Source: Bacillus sp. (in: firmicutes) (GTDB lineage: Bacteria; Bacillota; Clostridia; Lachnospirales; Lachnospiraceae). Taken from it: DNA of 39,912 nt. Shown one piece after another: positions 8,703 through 16,362 of the stretch; the stretch's first letter is position 1; each line of letters begins with the position of its first letter. The notes under the pieces are model-generated. The model ran no database searches. It saw only the letters and a program-made list of their open reading frames with translations, and was not told the DNA's origin. Made by a program: the position numbers and the translations under genes. The DNA is taken from NCBI GenBank assembly GCA_023666125.1, contig JAMPCN010000016.1:1-39912 (forward strand). Reading direction: 5' to 3'.

Positions 8703-9038
8703 ATGGGTCAGATGAAAAAGATTATTGTTGCAGGAAGCGAAATTCTGGATTTGAAAATAAATCGTATGCAGGATGAAAATAAAAAACAGAGAGTATTGGA
8801 TTTATATAAGGTGGCTGGTATACATATACCATACACAGAAATGATTAGAAAGCGTTCTGCAGATATCATGTCAATTTCAAAGATACGCACATTTGACAGC
8901 TTTCACATTGCGGCGGCAGAGGAAGCTGATGCAGACGTACTTTTGACAACTGATGATAAATTTGAAAAAATGGCGGAGAAACTGGAATTGAAAATAAGGG
9001 TAATGAATCCCCTTAGATTTGCATGGGAGGTAATTTAA
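8703..9038 (+). pseudogene. N-terminally truncated PIN-domain toxin
   Basis: An open frame of 111 codons that matches only the last two thirds of a VapC-like PIN protein. It retains FDSFHIAAAEEADADVLLTTDDKF, with the third and fourth acidic sites, and the typical end VMNPLRFAWEV. The first strand with the LDTC/LDTS aspartate is absent, and the second acidic position, expected in a YEI-type motif, is Lys18 (LDLKIN). About 40-45 residues are missing compared with the usual family length, and upstream DNA shows no remnant. The stop abuts the ATG of the small gene at 9039. An inactive relic is most likely; an alternative role as a partner-binding fragment is possible. Confidence 0.7.
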
Positions 9039-9233
9039 ATGTTAAATGTTAATTTGAGCAATCCGATAGAGATAAGAAATGCAGGTGTGAAGGCATTACA
9101 GGAGGCATTAGGACCTGTGGGAATGGTAAAATTTATGCAGCAATATGATATGGGATATGGAGATTATACAAGGGAAAAGCAGGAACATCCGGACATTAGC
9201 CTGGATGAGGTTGACATGTTGTTGAGAAAATAA
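9039..9233 (+). CDS. Small PIN-associated protein, putative antitoxin
   Basis: A 64-residue protein starting directly at the stop of the truncated PIN gene, with GGGAGG nine bases upstream. The core NPIEIRNAGVKALQEALGPV and the following FMQQYDMGYGDYTREK resemble a widespread small family found beside PIN proteins in Clostridia and cyanobacteria. It is not related by eye to the partner gene at 5809. With its toxin apparently broken, it may be an orphan antitoxin kept because it can neutralise related toxins elsewhere, or it may simply be decaying. Followed by a strong terminator at 9290. Confidence 0.75.
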   Translation: MLNVNLSNPIEIRNAGVKALQEALGPVGMVKFMQQYDMGYGDYTREKQEHPDISLDEVDMLLRK

Positions 9234-9289
9234 TTATTACTTTAGGAATATTGCTGGTATAAAAGAGCATAAAAAGTTAGACAATAAAA

Positions 9290-9328
9290 CCCCCAAAACC
9301 GCATTTTTGCAGTTCTGGGGGCTTTTTT
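9290..9328 (+). terminator. Strong intrinsic terminator
   Basis: CCCCCAAAACCGCA and TGCAGTTCTGGGGG form a stem with a T loop, followed by CTTTTTT. It closes the transcript carrying the second PIN pair. The remaining gene-free sequence to 9539 (from 9234, just over 300 bases in all) is very AT-rich and holds only the promoter below. Confidence 0.9.
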
Positions 9329-9463
9329 AGGGGAGGATAAGTATTTCCTTATCTTTTGACTAATATCATTGTTGCCGGATATGGAAATATTATTCATAAT
9401 TTTTTTGTTTTTTTAGAAAAAATATAAAATGATATAAAATTTTACAAGAATTAGTTAAGAATA

Positions 9464-9492
9464 TTTACTTTTGACACAAAATGTTGTATACT
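9464..9492 (+). promoter_or_regulatory. Probable promoter for the SEC-C gene
   Basis: TATACT (9487-9492) with TTTACT 17 bases upstream, in an AT-rich region after the terminator. A perfect TTGACA at 9471 lies too close to TATACT (10 bases) to be its -35, so the exact pairing is uncertain. Confidence 0.4.
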
Positions 9493-9539
9493 AACAGCGT
9501 ATGATTACAGATAAATAGAAAAAGGTGGGCATTATAAAG

Positions 9540-10046
9540 ATGGCATTATTAGAGAAATGGCGGAATATGGCTTATTCCGAAACAGCTAATAAAGGGGATT
9601 TGCAGAGACTATGGTCTGATTATTTTCAGAAAGAAAAGGAAATTTATGCTAAACTTCTGCAGAATCCTGACGAAACAGTAAAGGGAACGGTCAAGGAGCT
9701 GGCGGAAAAATATGATGTAGATATCATGACAATGACGGGCTTTTTAGACGGTATCAACGACAGCTTGAAAAAAGCGAATCCGATTGAAGAAATGGAAGAA
9801 GATACCAAAGTAAACCTTGGATTTGACAAGACGCTTCTTTATAAGAATATGGTAGCGGCGGGAGCCGATTGGCTGTATAATTTGGAGGAGTGGAACGATA
9901 TTTTTGACGAGGAAACCAGAAAGAGTCTATATAAGGAACAGAAGGAGTCTACTACGATTCACAAGGCGCCGAAGGTATATCCGAATGACCCCTGCCCTTG
10001 TGGAAGTGGTAAAAAGTATAAGAAATGTTGTGGAAAAAACGCGTAG
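9540..10046 (+). CDS. SEC-C zinc-motif protein
   Basis: A 168-residue cytoplasmic protein ending in [19 protein letters not shown], the SEC-C zinc-binding motif known from the SecA C terminus (CxCx8CC). The preceding 140 residues are mostly helical, with [23 protein letters not shown], and match no enzyme I recognise. Stand-alone SEC-C tails are thought to contact ribosomes or SecB-like chaperones in SecA; whether this protein does so is unknown. The ATG at 9540 follows AGGTGG; a GTG at 9525 is the longer alternative. The CAP gene starts eight bases after its stop, suggesting an operon. Confidence 0.85.
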   Translation: MALLEKWRNMAYSETANKGDLQRLWSDYFQKEKEIYAKLLQNPDETVKGTVKELAEKYDVDIMTMTGFLDGINDSLKKANPIEEMEEDTKVNLGFDKTLLYKNMVAAGADWLYNLEEWNDIFDEETRKSLYKEQKESTTIHKAPKVYPNDPCPCGSGKKYKKCCGKNA

Positions 10047-10054
10047 GAAAGTGC

Positions 10055-10639
10055 ATGCAGAAAAACAGGAAACTGAATAAAGTATGTGTGGCGCTGCTTC
10101 TTGGCGTTGTCTGTATAACCGGCTTAAGCGCCGGATGGCGTACGGACAGGGCGAAAGAGGTTACGTCCGCTGCGCGTCAATTTATCATCACGCCTAAGGA
10201 GGATGCGGTATATCTTGTTTCCACGGAGGATATGGCAGCCTATGAGACGGAGACGGTTTCCGGAAATGAGACGGGCGTTTTAACGGACGAGATAGCCGCG
10301 GTTTTAGAACAGGTGAATCTGGAGAGAGTCCAAATCGGTCTGCCGGAGTTAATATGGAATGATGAGCTGGCAAAAGCAGCGGATATCAGGGTTAAAGAGA
10401 TTAAAGAGGCATTTTCACATGTCAGGCCGGACGGAAGCGAATGGTGGACGGTCAACGAGGAAGTCATATACGGGGAGAATCTCGCCAGAGGCTATCAGAG
10501 CGCGGATACGGTAATGGATGCGTGGATGAAATCTTCTGAACACAAAGACAATATTTTGTATGCCGCTTTTCAGACAATCGGCATCGCGGTCTATGAGAGT
10601 GACGGACAGTGGTATTGGGCGCAGGAATTTGGTTATTAG
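10055..10639 (+). CDS. Secreted CAP (SCP/YkwD-like) domain protein
   Basis: A 194-residue exported protein. The signal peptide is MQKNRKLNKVCVALLLGVVC followed by a low-complexity linker, then a CAP domain from about residue 80. CAP hallmarks are VNLERVQIGLPELIWNDEL, the FSH histidine, YGENLARG with its glutamate, and the WMKSSEHKDNIL box. CAP proteins of Bacillota (YkwD, SafA-linked) are found on cell envelopes and spores; enzymatic activity is unproven. AGGAAAG upstream supports the start at 10055 rather than the in-frame ATG at 10025, which would overlap the SEC-C gene. Confidence 0.88.
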   Translation: MQKNRKLNKVCVALLLGVVCITGLSAGWRTDRAKEVTSAARQFIITPKEDAVYLVSTEDMAAYETETVSGNETGVLTDEIAAVLEQVNLERVQIGLPELIWNDELAKAADIRVKEIKEAFSHVRPDGSEWWTVNEEVIYGENLARGYQSADTVMDAWMKSSEHKDNILYAAFQTIGIAVYESDGQWYWAQEFGY

Positions 10640-10677
10640 AAAAAGACGCGCCATACAGGAAAGGAGTATGATTTTGC

Positions 10678-11154
10678 ATGAAAGTACCAGAAGCCCCGCA
10701 GTCCAACTCGCGGGTGGGTTATGCGCGTACTCTGTTTGAAAGTGGATGTAACTGCGCACAGTCGGTATTTGCCGCATATGCGGACTTATTTGGGATGGAT
10801 ACGGAAACTGCGTTAAGAATGTCCAGCGCCATGGGCGGCGGCATCGGACGTATGAGAGAGGTCTGCGGCGCGGTTTCGTCGATGGCGATGCTTGCAGGTC
10901 TAAAAGAGGGAAACGACGACCCGGAAAATGAAGAAGCAAAAGAGCATATCTACGCGCTGGTACGCCGGATGAGCGCGTTATTTAAAGAGCAGCAGGGAAC
11001 GATTATATGCAGGGAACTGTTGGGAATAGAGGGGATGGAGGAAAGTGCAAAACCATCCAAAAGGACACCTGAGTTCTATGCTTCCAGACCGTGCGGTAAA
11101 ATCATTGCCTGCGCGGCGGAGATTATCGAGGATGTCCTCTTTATATGTGATTGA
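10678..11154 (+). CDS. C_GCAxxG_C_C family redox-type protein
   Basis: A 158-residue protein of the C_GCAxxG_C_C family, recognised by SGCNCAQSVFAAYAD near residue 23, GGGIGRMREVCGAVSSMAMLAG around residue 60, a mid-protein Cys in ICRELLG and the terminal RPCGKIIACAAEII. The pattern of conserved cysteines suggests a redox or metal-binding role, and relatives often sit near iron-sulfur or electron-transfer genes; no specific reaction is established. AAGGAG at 10661-10666 supports the start. It lies 38 bases after the CAP gene. Confidence 0.87.
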   Translation: MKVPEAPQSNSRVGYARTLFESGCNCAQSVFAAYADLFGMDTETALRMSSAMGGGIGRMREVCGAVSSMAMLAGLKEGNDDPENEEAKEHIYALVRRMSALFKEQQGTIICRELLGIEGMEESAKPSKRTPEFYASRPCGKIIACAAEIIEDVLFICD

Positions 11155-11183
11155 AAAACGCTGTAATCGTAGTGGAGGTTAGA

Positions 11184-11236
11184 CAAGAATTTACGGTGTA
11201 AATTCTTGGAGCGCAAGCTGCGGAGATTGCGCTTTT
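11184..11236 (+). promoter_or_regulatory. Tandem-hairpin leader of thrS
   Basis: A perfect 11-bp hairpin (CAAGAATTTAC / GTAAATTCTTG, three-base loop) at 11184-11208 is followed by GCGCAA / TTGCGC with loop GCTGCGGAGA and TTTT (11211-11236). The second looks like a short terminator. The loop GCGGAG and the following ATATAAATA resemble the end of the element at 2251. No T-box consensus is present. No convincing promoter was found just upstream. Confidence 0.5.
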
Positions 11237-11278
11237 GCATATAAATAGGGCAGAAAAGGAATGAAAGGAGTAAAGCTA

Positions 11279-13243
11279 ATGAAAATTACATTGAAAGATG
11301 GTTCCTATAAAGAATACGCACAGCCGATGAGCATTTATGAAATTGCCGCCGATATATCGGAAGGGCTTGCAAGAGCGGCCTGTGCCGGAGAGGTTGACGG
11401 TAAAATAGAGGACTTAAGAACAATCATAGACAAAGACTGCGAACTGAATATCGTAACGGCAAACGATGCGGCGGGACTGCGCGTTATCAGGCATACAACG
11501 TCCCATGTACTGGCGGAAGCGGTGAAAAGACTTTTCCCGGAGGCGAAGGTGACGATTGGCCCGGCGATTGACGAGGGTTTTTATTATGATTTTGATGCGG
11601 CTCCTTTTTCCAGAGAAGATTTGGACAATCTGGAAGCAGAGATGAAAAAGATTATTAAAGAGGGGCATAAGCTGGAGCGTTTTACGATGCCAAGAGAGGA
11701 AGCCATTCGTTTTATGGAAGAAAAAGGCGAGCCGTATAAGGTGGAGCTGATTCGTGACTTGCCGGAGGATGCGGAGATTTCTTTCTACGACCAGGGCGGT
11801 TTTGTAGATTTGTGTGCGGGACCTCATTTGATGAGCGTAAAATCCATCAAGGCGTTTAAACTGACGTCATCTTCCATGGCATATTGGAGAGGGGATTCCA
11901 ATAAGGCGCAGCTGCAGCGTATTTATGGGACCGCTTTTCAGAAAAAAGAAGAGCTTGCCGCTTATCTGGAGCATTTGGAGGATATTAAGAAGCGCGACCA
12001 TAACAGGCTGGGGCGTGAGATGGAACTGTTTACAACGGTTGACGTTATCGGACAGGGCCTGCCGCTTTTACTTCCCAAGGGAACGAAGATGATTATGAAG
12101 ATGCAGCGCTGGATTGAGGATTTGGAGGATAAAGAGTGGGGCTATGTTCGCACCAAGACGCCTCTTATGGCAAAGAGTGATTTATATAAGATTTCCGGAC
12201 ATTGGGATCACTACAAAGAGGGGATGTTTGTATTAGGAGACGAGGAAACGGACAAGGAGGTATTTGCGCTTCGCCCCATGACCTGCCCGTTCCAGTACTA
12301 TTGTTATAAAAACAGCCAGCACTCTTACCGTGATTTGCCGATTCGCTACGGCGAGACATCTACGTTGTTTAGAAATGAGGATTCCGGCGAGATGCACGGC
12401 CTGACAAGAGTGCGTCAATTTACGATTTCGGAGGGACATCTTGTTATCCGCCCGGATCAGGCGCAGGAAGAATTGAAAAGCTGTCTGGATTTGGCGCATT
12501 ACTGCCTGTCTACATTGGGCTTGCAGGATGAGGTGACATATCGTCTGTCCAAATGGGATCCGAATAATAAGGAGAAATATCTGGGTGACGAGGAGTACTG
12601 GGAATCCACGCAGGATAAGATTCGCGAAGTTTTGGTGGCAAAAGGCGTTCCCTTTACGGAAGCGGACGGAGAAGCGGCGTTTTACGGGCCAAAGATTGAT
12701 ATTCAGGCGAAGAACGTATACGGTAAAGAAGACACCATGATTACCATTCAGCTTGACTGCGCGATTGCGGAAAATTTTGACATGTATTATATAGACCAGA
12801 ATGGAGAAAAAATCCGTCCTTATATTATCCACAGGACTTCCATGGGATGCTATGAAAGAACACTGGCATGGTTAATTGAAAAATATGCCGGGAAATTCCC
12901 GACATGGCTCTGCCCGGAACAGGTACGCGTGCTTCCGATTTCAGAAAAATATGAAGAGTATGCGGAAAAAGTCCGTAAAGAGCTGGCAAAAAATGATGTG
13001 GACGTAACGGTGGATAACCGTTCGGAAAAGATTGGCTTTAAGATTCGTGAAGCGAGACTTGCCAAACTGCCTTATATGTTAGTTGTGGGAGCGCAGGAAG
13101 CGGAAGATAATACAGTTTCCGTCAGAAGCCGTTTTGCGGGCGACGAGGGCGTGAAGCCTTTAAGCGATTTTATCGAACAGATTTGTAAGGAAATCAGGAC
13201 GAAGGAAATCCGAAAAGAAGAAGTACAGGAAGAAAGTAAGTAA
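11279..13243 (+). CDS. thrS: Threonyl-tRNA synthetase
   Basis: Class II aminoacyl-tRNA synthetase charging tRNA-Thr, 654 residues, full length. Order: N-terminal TGS domain (residues 1-62), editing domain with HTTSH (HxxxH) and CAGPH (CxxxH), catalytic core, and C-terminal anticodon-binding domain. The zinc ligands that recognise the threonine hydroxyl are Cys336, His387 and His518, all present. AAAGGAG at 11264-11270 supports the ATG at 11279 over the one at 11261. Its upstream region has two hairpins but not the T-box leader common for thrS in Bacillota. The next gene overlaps the stop by one base (TAATG). Confidence 0.98.
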   Translation: MKITLKDGSYKEYAQPMSIYEIAADISEGLARAACAGEVDGKIEDLRTIIDKDCELNIVTANDAAGLRVIRHTTSHVLAEAVKRLFPEAKVTIGPAIDEGFYYDFDAAPFSREDLDNLEAEMKKIIKEGHKLERFTMPREEAIRFMEEKGEPYKVELIRDLPEDAEISFYDQGGFVDLCAGPHLMSVKSIKAFKLTSSSMAYWRGDSNKAQLQRIYGTAFQKKEELAAYLEHLEDIKKRDHNRLGREMELFTTVDVIGQGLPLLLPKGTKMIMKMQRWIEDLEDKEWGYVRTKTPLMAKSDLYKISGHWDHYKEGMFVLGDEETDKEVFALRPMTCPFQYYCYKNSQHSYRDLPIRYGETSTLFRNEDSGEMHGLTRVRQFTISEGHLVIRPDQAQEELKSCLDLAHYCLSTLGLQDEVTYRLSKWDPNNKEKYLGDEEYWESTQDKIREVLVAKGVPFTEADGEAAFYGPKIDIQAKNVYGKEDTMITIQLDCAIAENFDMYYIDQNGEKIRPYIIHRTSMGCYERTLAWLIEKYAGKFPTWLCPEQVRVLPISEKYEEYAEKVRKELAKNDVDVTVDNRSEKIGFKIREARLAKLPYMLVVGAQEAEDNTVSVRSRFAGDEGVKPLSDFIEQICKEIRTKEIRKEEVQEESK

Positions 13244-14823
13244 TGAAATTAAAAAATATATCTTATAAAGAAGCGTTGGGATGGCTTTTTATCGCTATCA
13301 GTGTCATGATGCTTATAAACAGCGTCCGCTTGTGCTTTAGCAGGGATATCTGGTATGATGAACTGTTCACCATAGGGATGATAGAACATTCCTATGGTGA
13401 ATTAATTCGTTTTACGGCACAGGATGTACATCCGCCATTATATTACTGCATTACAAAAGGAATAGTGGATTTATGTAAACTTATTATACCGGCAGCGGAC
13501 ACGATTATTACAGCTAAGATAGTGTCAGTTGTGCCTTATTTTTTACTGCTTGTTTATGCGTTGTCCTTTCTTCGCAAAAAATTCGGCATTTTTACGGCAG
13601 GAATGTTTACTTTCTGTATCGTATCCATGCCGCAGATGAGCGCGTATACGGTGGAAATACGAATGTATGGCTGGGCGCTTTTTTTTGTGACGGCGGCTTT
13701 TTTTCATACCTATGAGATAATCAGGGATGATGAGTGCCGGATAAGGCATTATGCCGCGCTTACCCTGTATGGCTTGGCGGCGGCTTATACACAGTATTTT
13801 GCCTGTGTCGCCATCGTTATGATATATGTTTCGCTGCTTGTGTGGTTCTTTATCCGCTCTCAATCTTTCAAAAAATGGGCCGTCTGCGTAGCTGTTTCCA
13901 TTATCGGATATCTGCCGTGGCTGTCGGCTTTGCTTTCCCAGATTACGGCGGTACGCGAAAATTACTGGATTTTACCGCTCACATGGCGAAGCCTTGGCGG
14001 CTGTGTAAAATTTCTGATGAAACCGGCGTTTTTGACTGAATGGGTCAACACAGCGTTTGCCGTAATCATGTTTTTGTTGTATCTTGCCTTGCTTGCCGTG
14101 CGCGCCTATCGGACATATCAAATATATCAGACAGGGAAGCGGGATGAGGATAAGGAAGCAAAATGGGAGAATTTTTATTATGCGGCATCGGGCTGTATGG
14201 TGTTATGCGGTCTGGTGGCGTTTGGTTTTCTGGCATCTGTCGTTGTCAGGCCGGTTTTTGTTTACCGGTATATGATTCCGGCAATGGGATGTTTCTGGTT
14301 TTGTTTTGTATTAAATATAGATGCGCTGACGGATGAAAAAGAGCGTGGACAAAAAAAGACGGCGTGGCGTCAGACAGTATGTATGCTTGCCCTGATTTTG
14401 GTTTTTATCGTTGGAATCAGGGATTATCGGGCGTTCATGGGAGAAGAAGAGTATAAGATTGTTTTAATGGAAGAAACGAAGCAGGCAATTTCTGACATTG
14501 CGAAAGAAGATATTATTGTGTATAATTTTGACCAGTTACAGGCGGTGGCGGGATATTATCTGACGCAGGAAAATTATTTGTGGAACCAGGCGCCGGAGAG
14601 ATTGATAGAGGAAATGTTCGGCGATAAAAAGACCGTAGAGGATGTCTCACGGATAAGGGAGTGGCTGTCGGCCGGAAAAAAAGTCTGGTTTTTCGGCAGT
14701 TTTAACAGCAGGGAGGATATCAAAGCGCAGTGGGAAGCCGACGGCCTTATGGTGGAGGAAACCGGGAGTTATATGTTGGAGCGGTACTGGTTTAATATTT
14801 ATGCCGTTTCCGGGCAGCGATAG
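13243..14823 (+). CDS. Membrane glycosyltransferase, GT39/ArnT-like (PMT superfamily)
   Basis: Integral membrane protein of 526 residues with about ten to twelve hydrophobic segments. The first extracytoplasmic loop contains SRDIWYDELFT, whose acidic DE pair matches the catalytic region of PMT/ArnT-type enzymes, and DVHPPLYY, another family landmark. These enzymes move sugars from polyprenyl-phosphate carriers to proteins, lipids or cell-wall polymers outside the membrane. The C-terminal 100 residues form a soluble domain. Translation starts within the thrS stop codon, so the two are coupled, although no functional link is evident. Acceptor unknown. Confidence 0.8.
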   Translation: MKLKNISYKEALGWLFIAISVMMLINSVRLCFSRDIWYDELFTIGMIEHSYGELIRFTAQDVHPPLYYCITKGIVDLCKLIIPAADTIITAKIVSVVPYFLLLVYALSFLRKKFGIFTAGMFTFCIVSMPQMSAYTVEIRMYGWALFFVTAAFFHTYEIIRDDECRIRHYAALTLYGLAAAYTQYFACVAIVMIYVSLLVWFFIRSQSFKKWAVCVAVSIIGYLPWLSALLSQITAVRENYWILPLTWRSLGGCVKFLMKPAFLTEWVNTAFAVIMFLLYLALLAVRAYRTYQIYQTGKRDEDKEAKWENFYYAASGCMVLCGLVAFGFLASVVVRPVFVYRYMIPAMGCFWFCFVLNIDALTDEKERGQKKTAWRQTVCMLALILVFIVGIRDYRAFMGEEEYKIVLMEETKQAISDIAKEDIIVYNFDQLQAVAGYYLTQENYLWNQAPERLIEEMFGDKKTVEDVSRIREWLSAGKKVWFFGSFNSREDIKAQWEADGLMVEETGSYMLERYWFNIYAVSGQR

Positions 14824-14949
14824 TATTTTCCGGATTATGATAAAAGAATGATAAAGATAAAACGCATATTTTCATGCGGCATGGCAATAATAACCTTAAT
14901 AACGCATTTGGCAGCGTTAGAAAATTCATTGGAAAATCAGGAGGTTATT

Positions 14950-15264
14950 ATGGCAGAGTTAAAATGTGGCGTGGAAAATTGTTCTTATAATGAGGAATGC
15001 CGCTGTTGTAAAGGCGATATTATGGTAGGCGGGCAGCATGCGGATAGAAGCCGCGATACATGCTGTGAGAGTTTCTCACAAAGAAGAGGGGATTCCTATA
15101 CCAGCTCTTTGAATCATCCAAGCCGTGTTATCAGTATTGATTGCGAAGCGGCAAATTGTGTGTATAATAGTAATTATAAATGTCATGCGGAGCATGTGGA
15201 TATCTGCGGCTGCGGAGCGGCGGACTGCAAAGGTACGGAGTGCGCGACCTTTAGAGAGGCTTAA
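14950..15264 (+). CDS. DUF1540 protein with two Cys-rich repeats
   Basis: A 104-residue Cys-rich protein made of two DUF1540 modules, each starting with a CGVENCSYNEECRC-like or CEAANCVYNSNYKC-like segment and ending in a second Cys cluster. The spacing suggests metal binding, and the family is common in Clostridia with no established role. AGGAGG five bases before the ATG at 14950 makes this start much better than the in-frame ATG at 14848, whose extra 34 residues do not resemble the family. The 126-base gap from the glycosyltransferase holds no other evident signal. Confidence 0.9.
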   Translation: MAELKCGVENCSYNEECRCCKGDIMVGGQHADRSRDTCCESFSQRRGDSYTSSLNHPSRVISIDCEAANCVYNSNYKCHAEHVDICGCGAADCKGTECATFREA

Positions 15265-15288
15265 GATAGATTTAGGGGAGGTTAAGCT

Positions 15289-15330
15289 GTCTGCCTGCAT
15301 GGACATACGATAATGATAAGGCAGGTAGAC
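15289..15330 (+). promoter_or_regulatory. Hairpin masking the ribosome site of the lipoprotein gene
   Basis: GTCTGCCTGC (15289-15298) pairs with GCAGGTAGAC (15321-15330) over ten base pairs with one G-T wobble and a 22-base loop. The 3' arm contains the AGGT ribosome site directly before the ATG at 15333. An unused strong site AGGGGAGG lies at 15274-15281 just outside the hairpin. Confidence 0.5.
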
Positions 15331-15332
15331 TG

Positions 15333-16067
15333 ATGAAAAAGAAAGTAAGCAGAAAATGGATATTGCCGGTTCTTGGCGTTTTGCTGGCATGTATGATAGG
15401 CGGCTGCGGTGACGGAGGAGTTCAGGAAACGGCGGCACAGGCCGGTGCTGTATCGCCGGAAGATACCGCGCAGGCAGAGGCGGCAGATACTGCTGATAAT
15501 GCGGGCGGGGCAGATGAAACGGCGGAAAACGCACAGGCGCAGACGGAAGATATCATCATCGACGAAGAGACAAAAGAGGAGCTGACGACGCAGTTACTGG
15601 AAGAAAATGAACTGGACACTTCTATTATAGAGAATATGGTGAAAACAAGAGGATGTACGTTTACGCTGCCGGAGGGCTTTACGGAAGTCGAGGACATTCC
15701 AGGCATGTATGTGACGAAACGTTATCCGATAGATGCCTCGACCATATACTATGTGGAAATGGATAAGGATATTTCCATGCAGCTTATGACGGAAGAAACT
15801 TTTCTGACACAGACACAGAATAATTTTGAGCAGATTTACGGTACGGACGTAGGGCTGGATTTGAAAAGTTATGAAAAAATGGAGATAGACGGTTATCCCG
15901 CGTTTCGGATTTTATGTACATATACGGTTGATGATGTGGAGATTACCCAGATGGAATACGTTATTAATGCCGATAAAAGCTATGTCGTAACATATTCCCA
16001 GACGAGCGAATACGATAGGATGGAAGAGTTTGAAGCGAGTGCGGCGACGATACATCTGACATTTTAG
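15333..16067 (+). CDS. Lipoprotein of unknown function
   Basis: A 244-residue exported lipoprotein. The signal sequence KKKVSRKWILPVLGVLLACM ends in a lipobox MIGGC, with the lipid-modified Cys at about residue 25. Residues 27-75 are an Ala/Glu/Asp-rich low-complexity linker, and residues 105-244 form a compact domain starting RGCTFTLPEGFTEVEDIPGMYV that I cannot assign to an enzyme. It resembles small surface lipoproteins of Lachnospiraceae whose function is unknown. Its translation may be limited by the hairpin at 15289. It stands alone before the L20 leader promoter. Confidence 0.85.
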   Translation: MKKKVSRKWILPVLGVLLACMIGGCGDGGVQETAAQAGAVSPEDTAQAEAADTADNAGGADETAENAQAQTEDIIIDEETKEELTTQLLEENELDTSIIENMVKTRGCTFTLPEGFTEVEDIPGMYVTKRYPIDASTIYYVEMDKDISMQLMTEETFLTQTQNNFEQIYGTDVGLDLKSYEKMEIDGYPAFRILCTYTVDDVEITQMEYVINADKSYVVTYSQTSEYDRMEEFEASAATIHLTF

Positions 16068-16094
16068 AAGTTTTAAAAATTAAAAAAATATCGG

Positions 16095-16123
16095 TTGACA
16101 TACGGAATAAGATATGATATAGT
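16095..16123 (+). promoter_or_regulatory. Sigma-A promoter of the infC-rpmI-rplT operon
   Basis: Perfect TTGACA, 17-base spacer, TATAGT. It gives a leader of about 230 bases before infC. Confidence 0.85.
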
Positions 16124-16130
16124 AACCAAG

Positions 16131-16290
16131 TGTGTAAAGAACATATGGAAATCAAGCAGAGTATCCACTCTCACCCTGCAGCCAATGCGCTCGCAGGCGT
16201 TTATAAATCAGAAGTTGTAACTTTGGTATGTCCGGAGTTATGATGATGTCATTTATGGTGGATAGTTATGCTATCCACTTTTTTATAATA
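16131..16290 (+). promoter_or_regulatory. L20 leader (attenuator of infC-rpmI-rplT)
   Basis: Structured leader in the position of the known L20-binding attenuator. TATCCAC at 16162-16168 can pair with GTGGATA at 16258-16264; the same bases otherwise form the 5' arm of the terminator, so the pairings exclude each other. Internal hairpins CCTGC/GCAGG (around 16175-16197) and AAGTT/AACTT (16212-16223) lie between. L20 binding would favour termination and so feed back on the operon. Confidence 0.8.
16258..16284 (+). terminator. Attenuation terminator of the L20 leader
   Basis: GTGGATAG (16258-16265), loop TTATG, CTATCCAC (16271-16278), then TTTTTT. A perfect 8-bp stem. Confidence 0.88.
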
Positions 16291-16343
16291 TAGGAAATTG
16301 CTCGATACAGTTAGATAATTTGCGAAGCGATTTTCTTGTTTTC
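16291..16343 (+). repeat. Post-terminator leader element, copy 2
   Basis: Matches 2251-2303 at 41 of 53 positions without gaps. It follows the attenuation terminator and ends six bases before the AGGAGGG ribosome site of infC. GAAATTGCT can pair with AGCGATTTTC allowing one wobble and one bulge. Confidence 0.55.
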
Positions 16344-16362
16344 TTAGCAGGAGGGTAAAGCA

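Noticed and set aside
9471-9492. TTGACA at 9471 paired with TATACT at 9487 as a promoter
   Set aside because: The spacer is only 10 bases; TTTACT at 9464 gives the proper 17.
11155-11278. T-box for thrS
   Set aside because: The region is too short and no T-box antiterminator consensus is seen.
12233-12832. 199-codon minus-strand open frame inside thrS
   Set aside because: It mirrors the codon pattern of thrS; there is no start signal and the composition is unlike a protein.
14848-14949. N-terminal extension of the DUF1540 gene from ATG 14848
   Set aside because: AGGAGG directly precedes the ATG at 14950 and the extra residues do not match the family.
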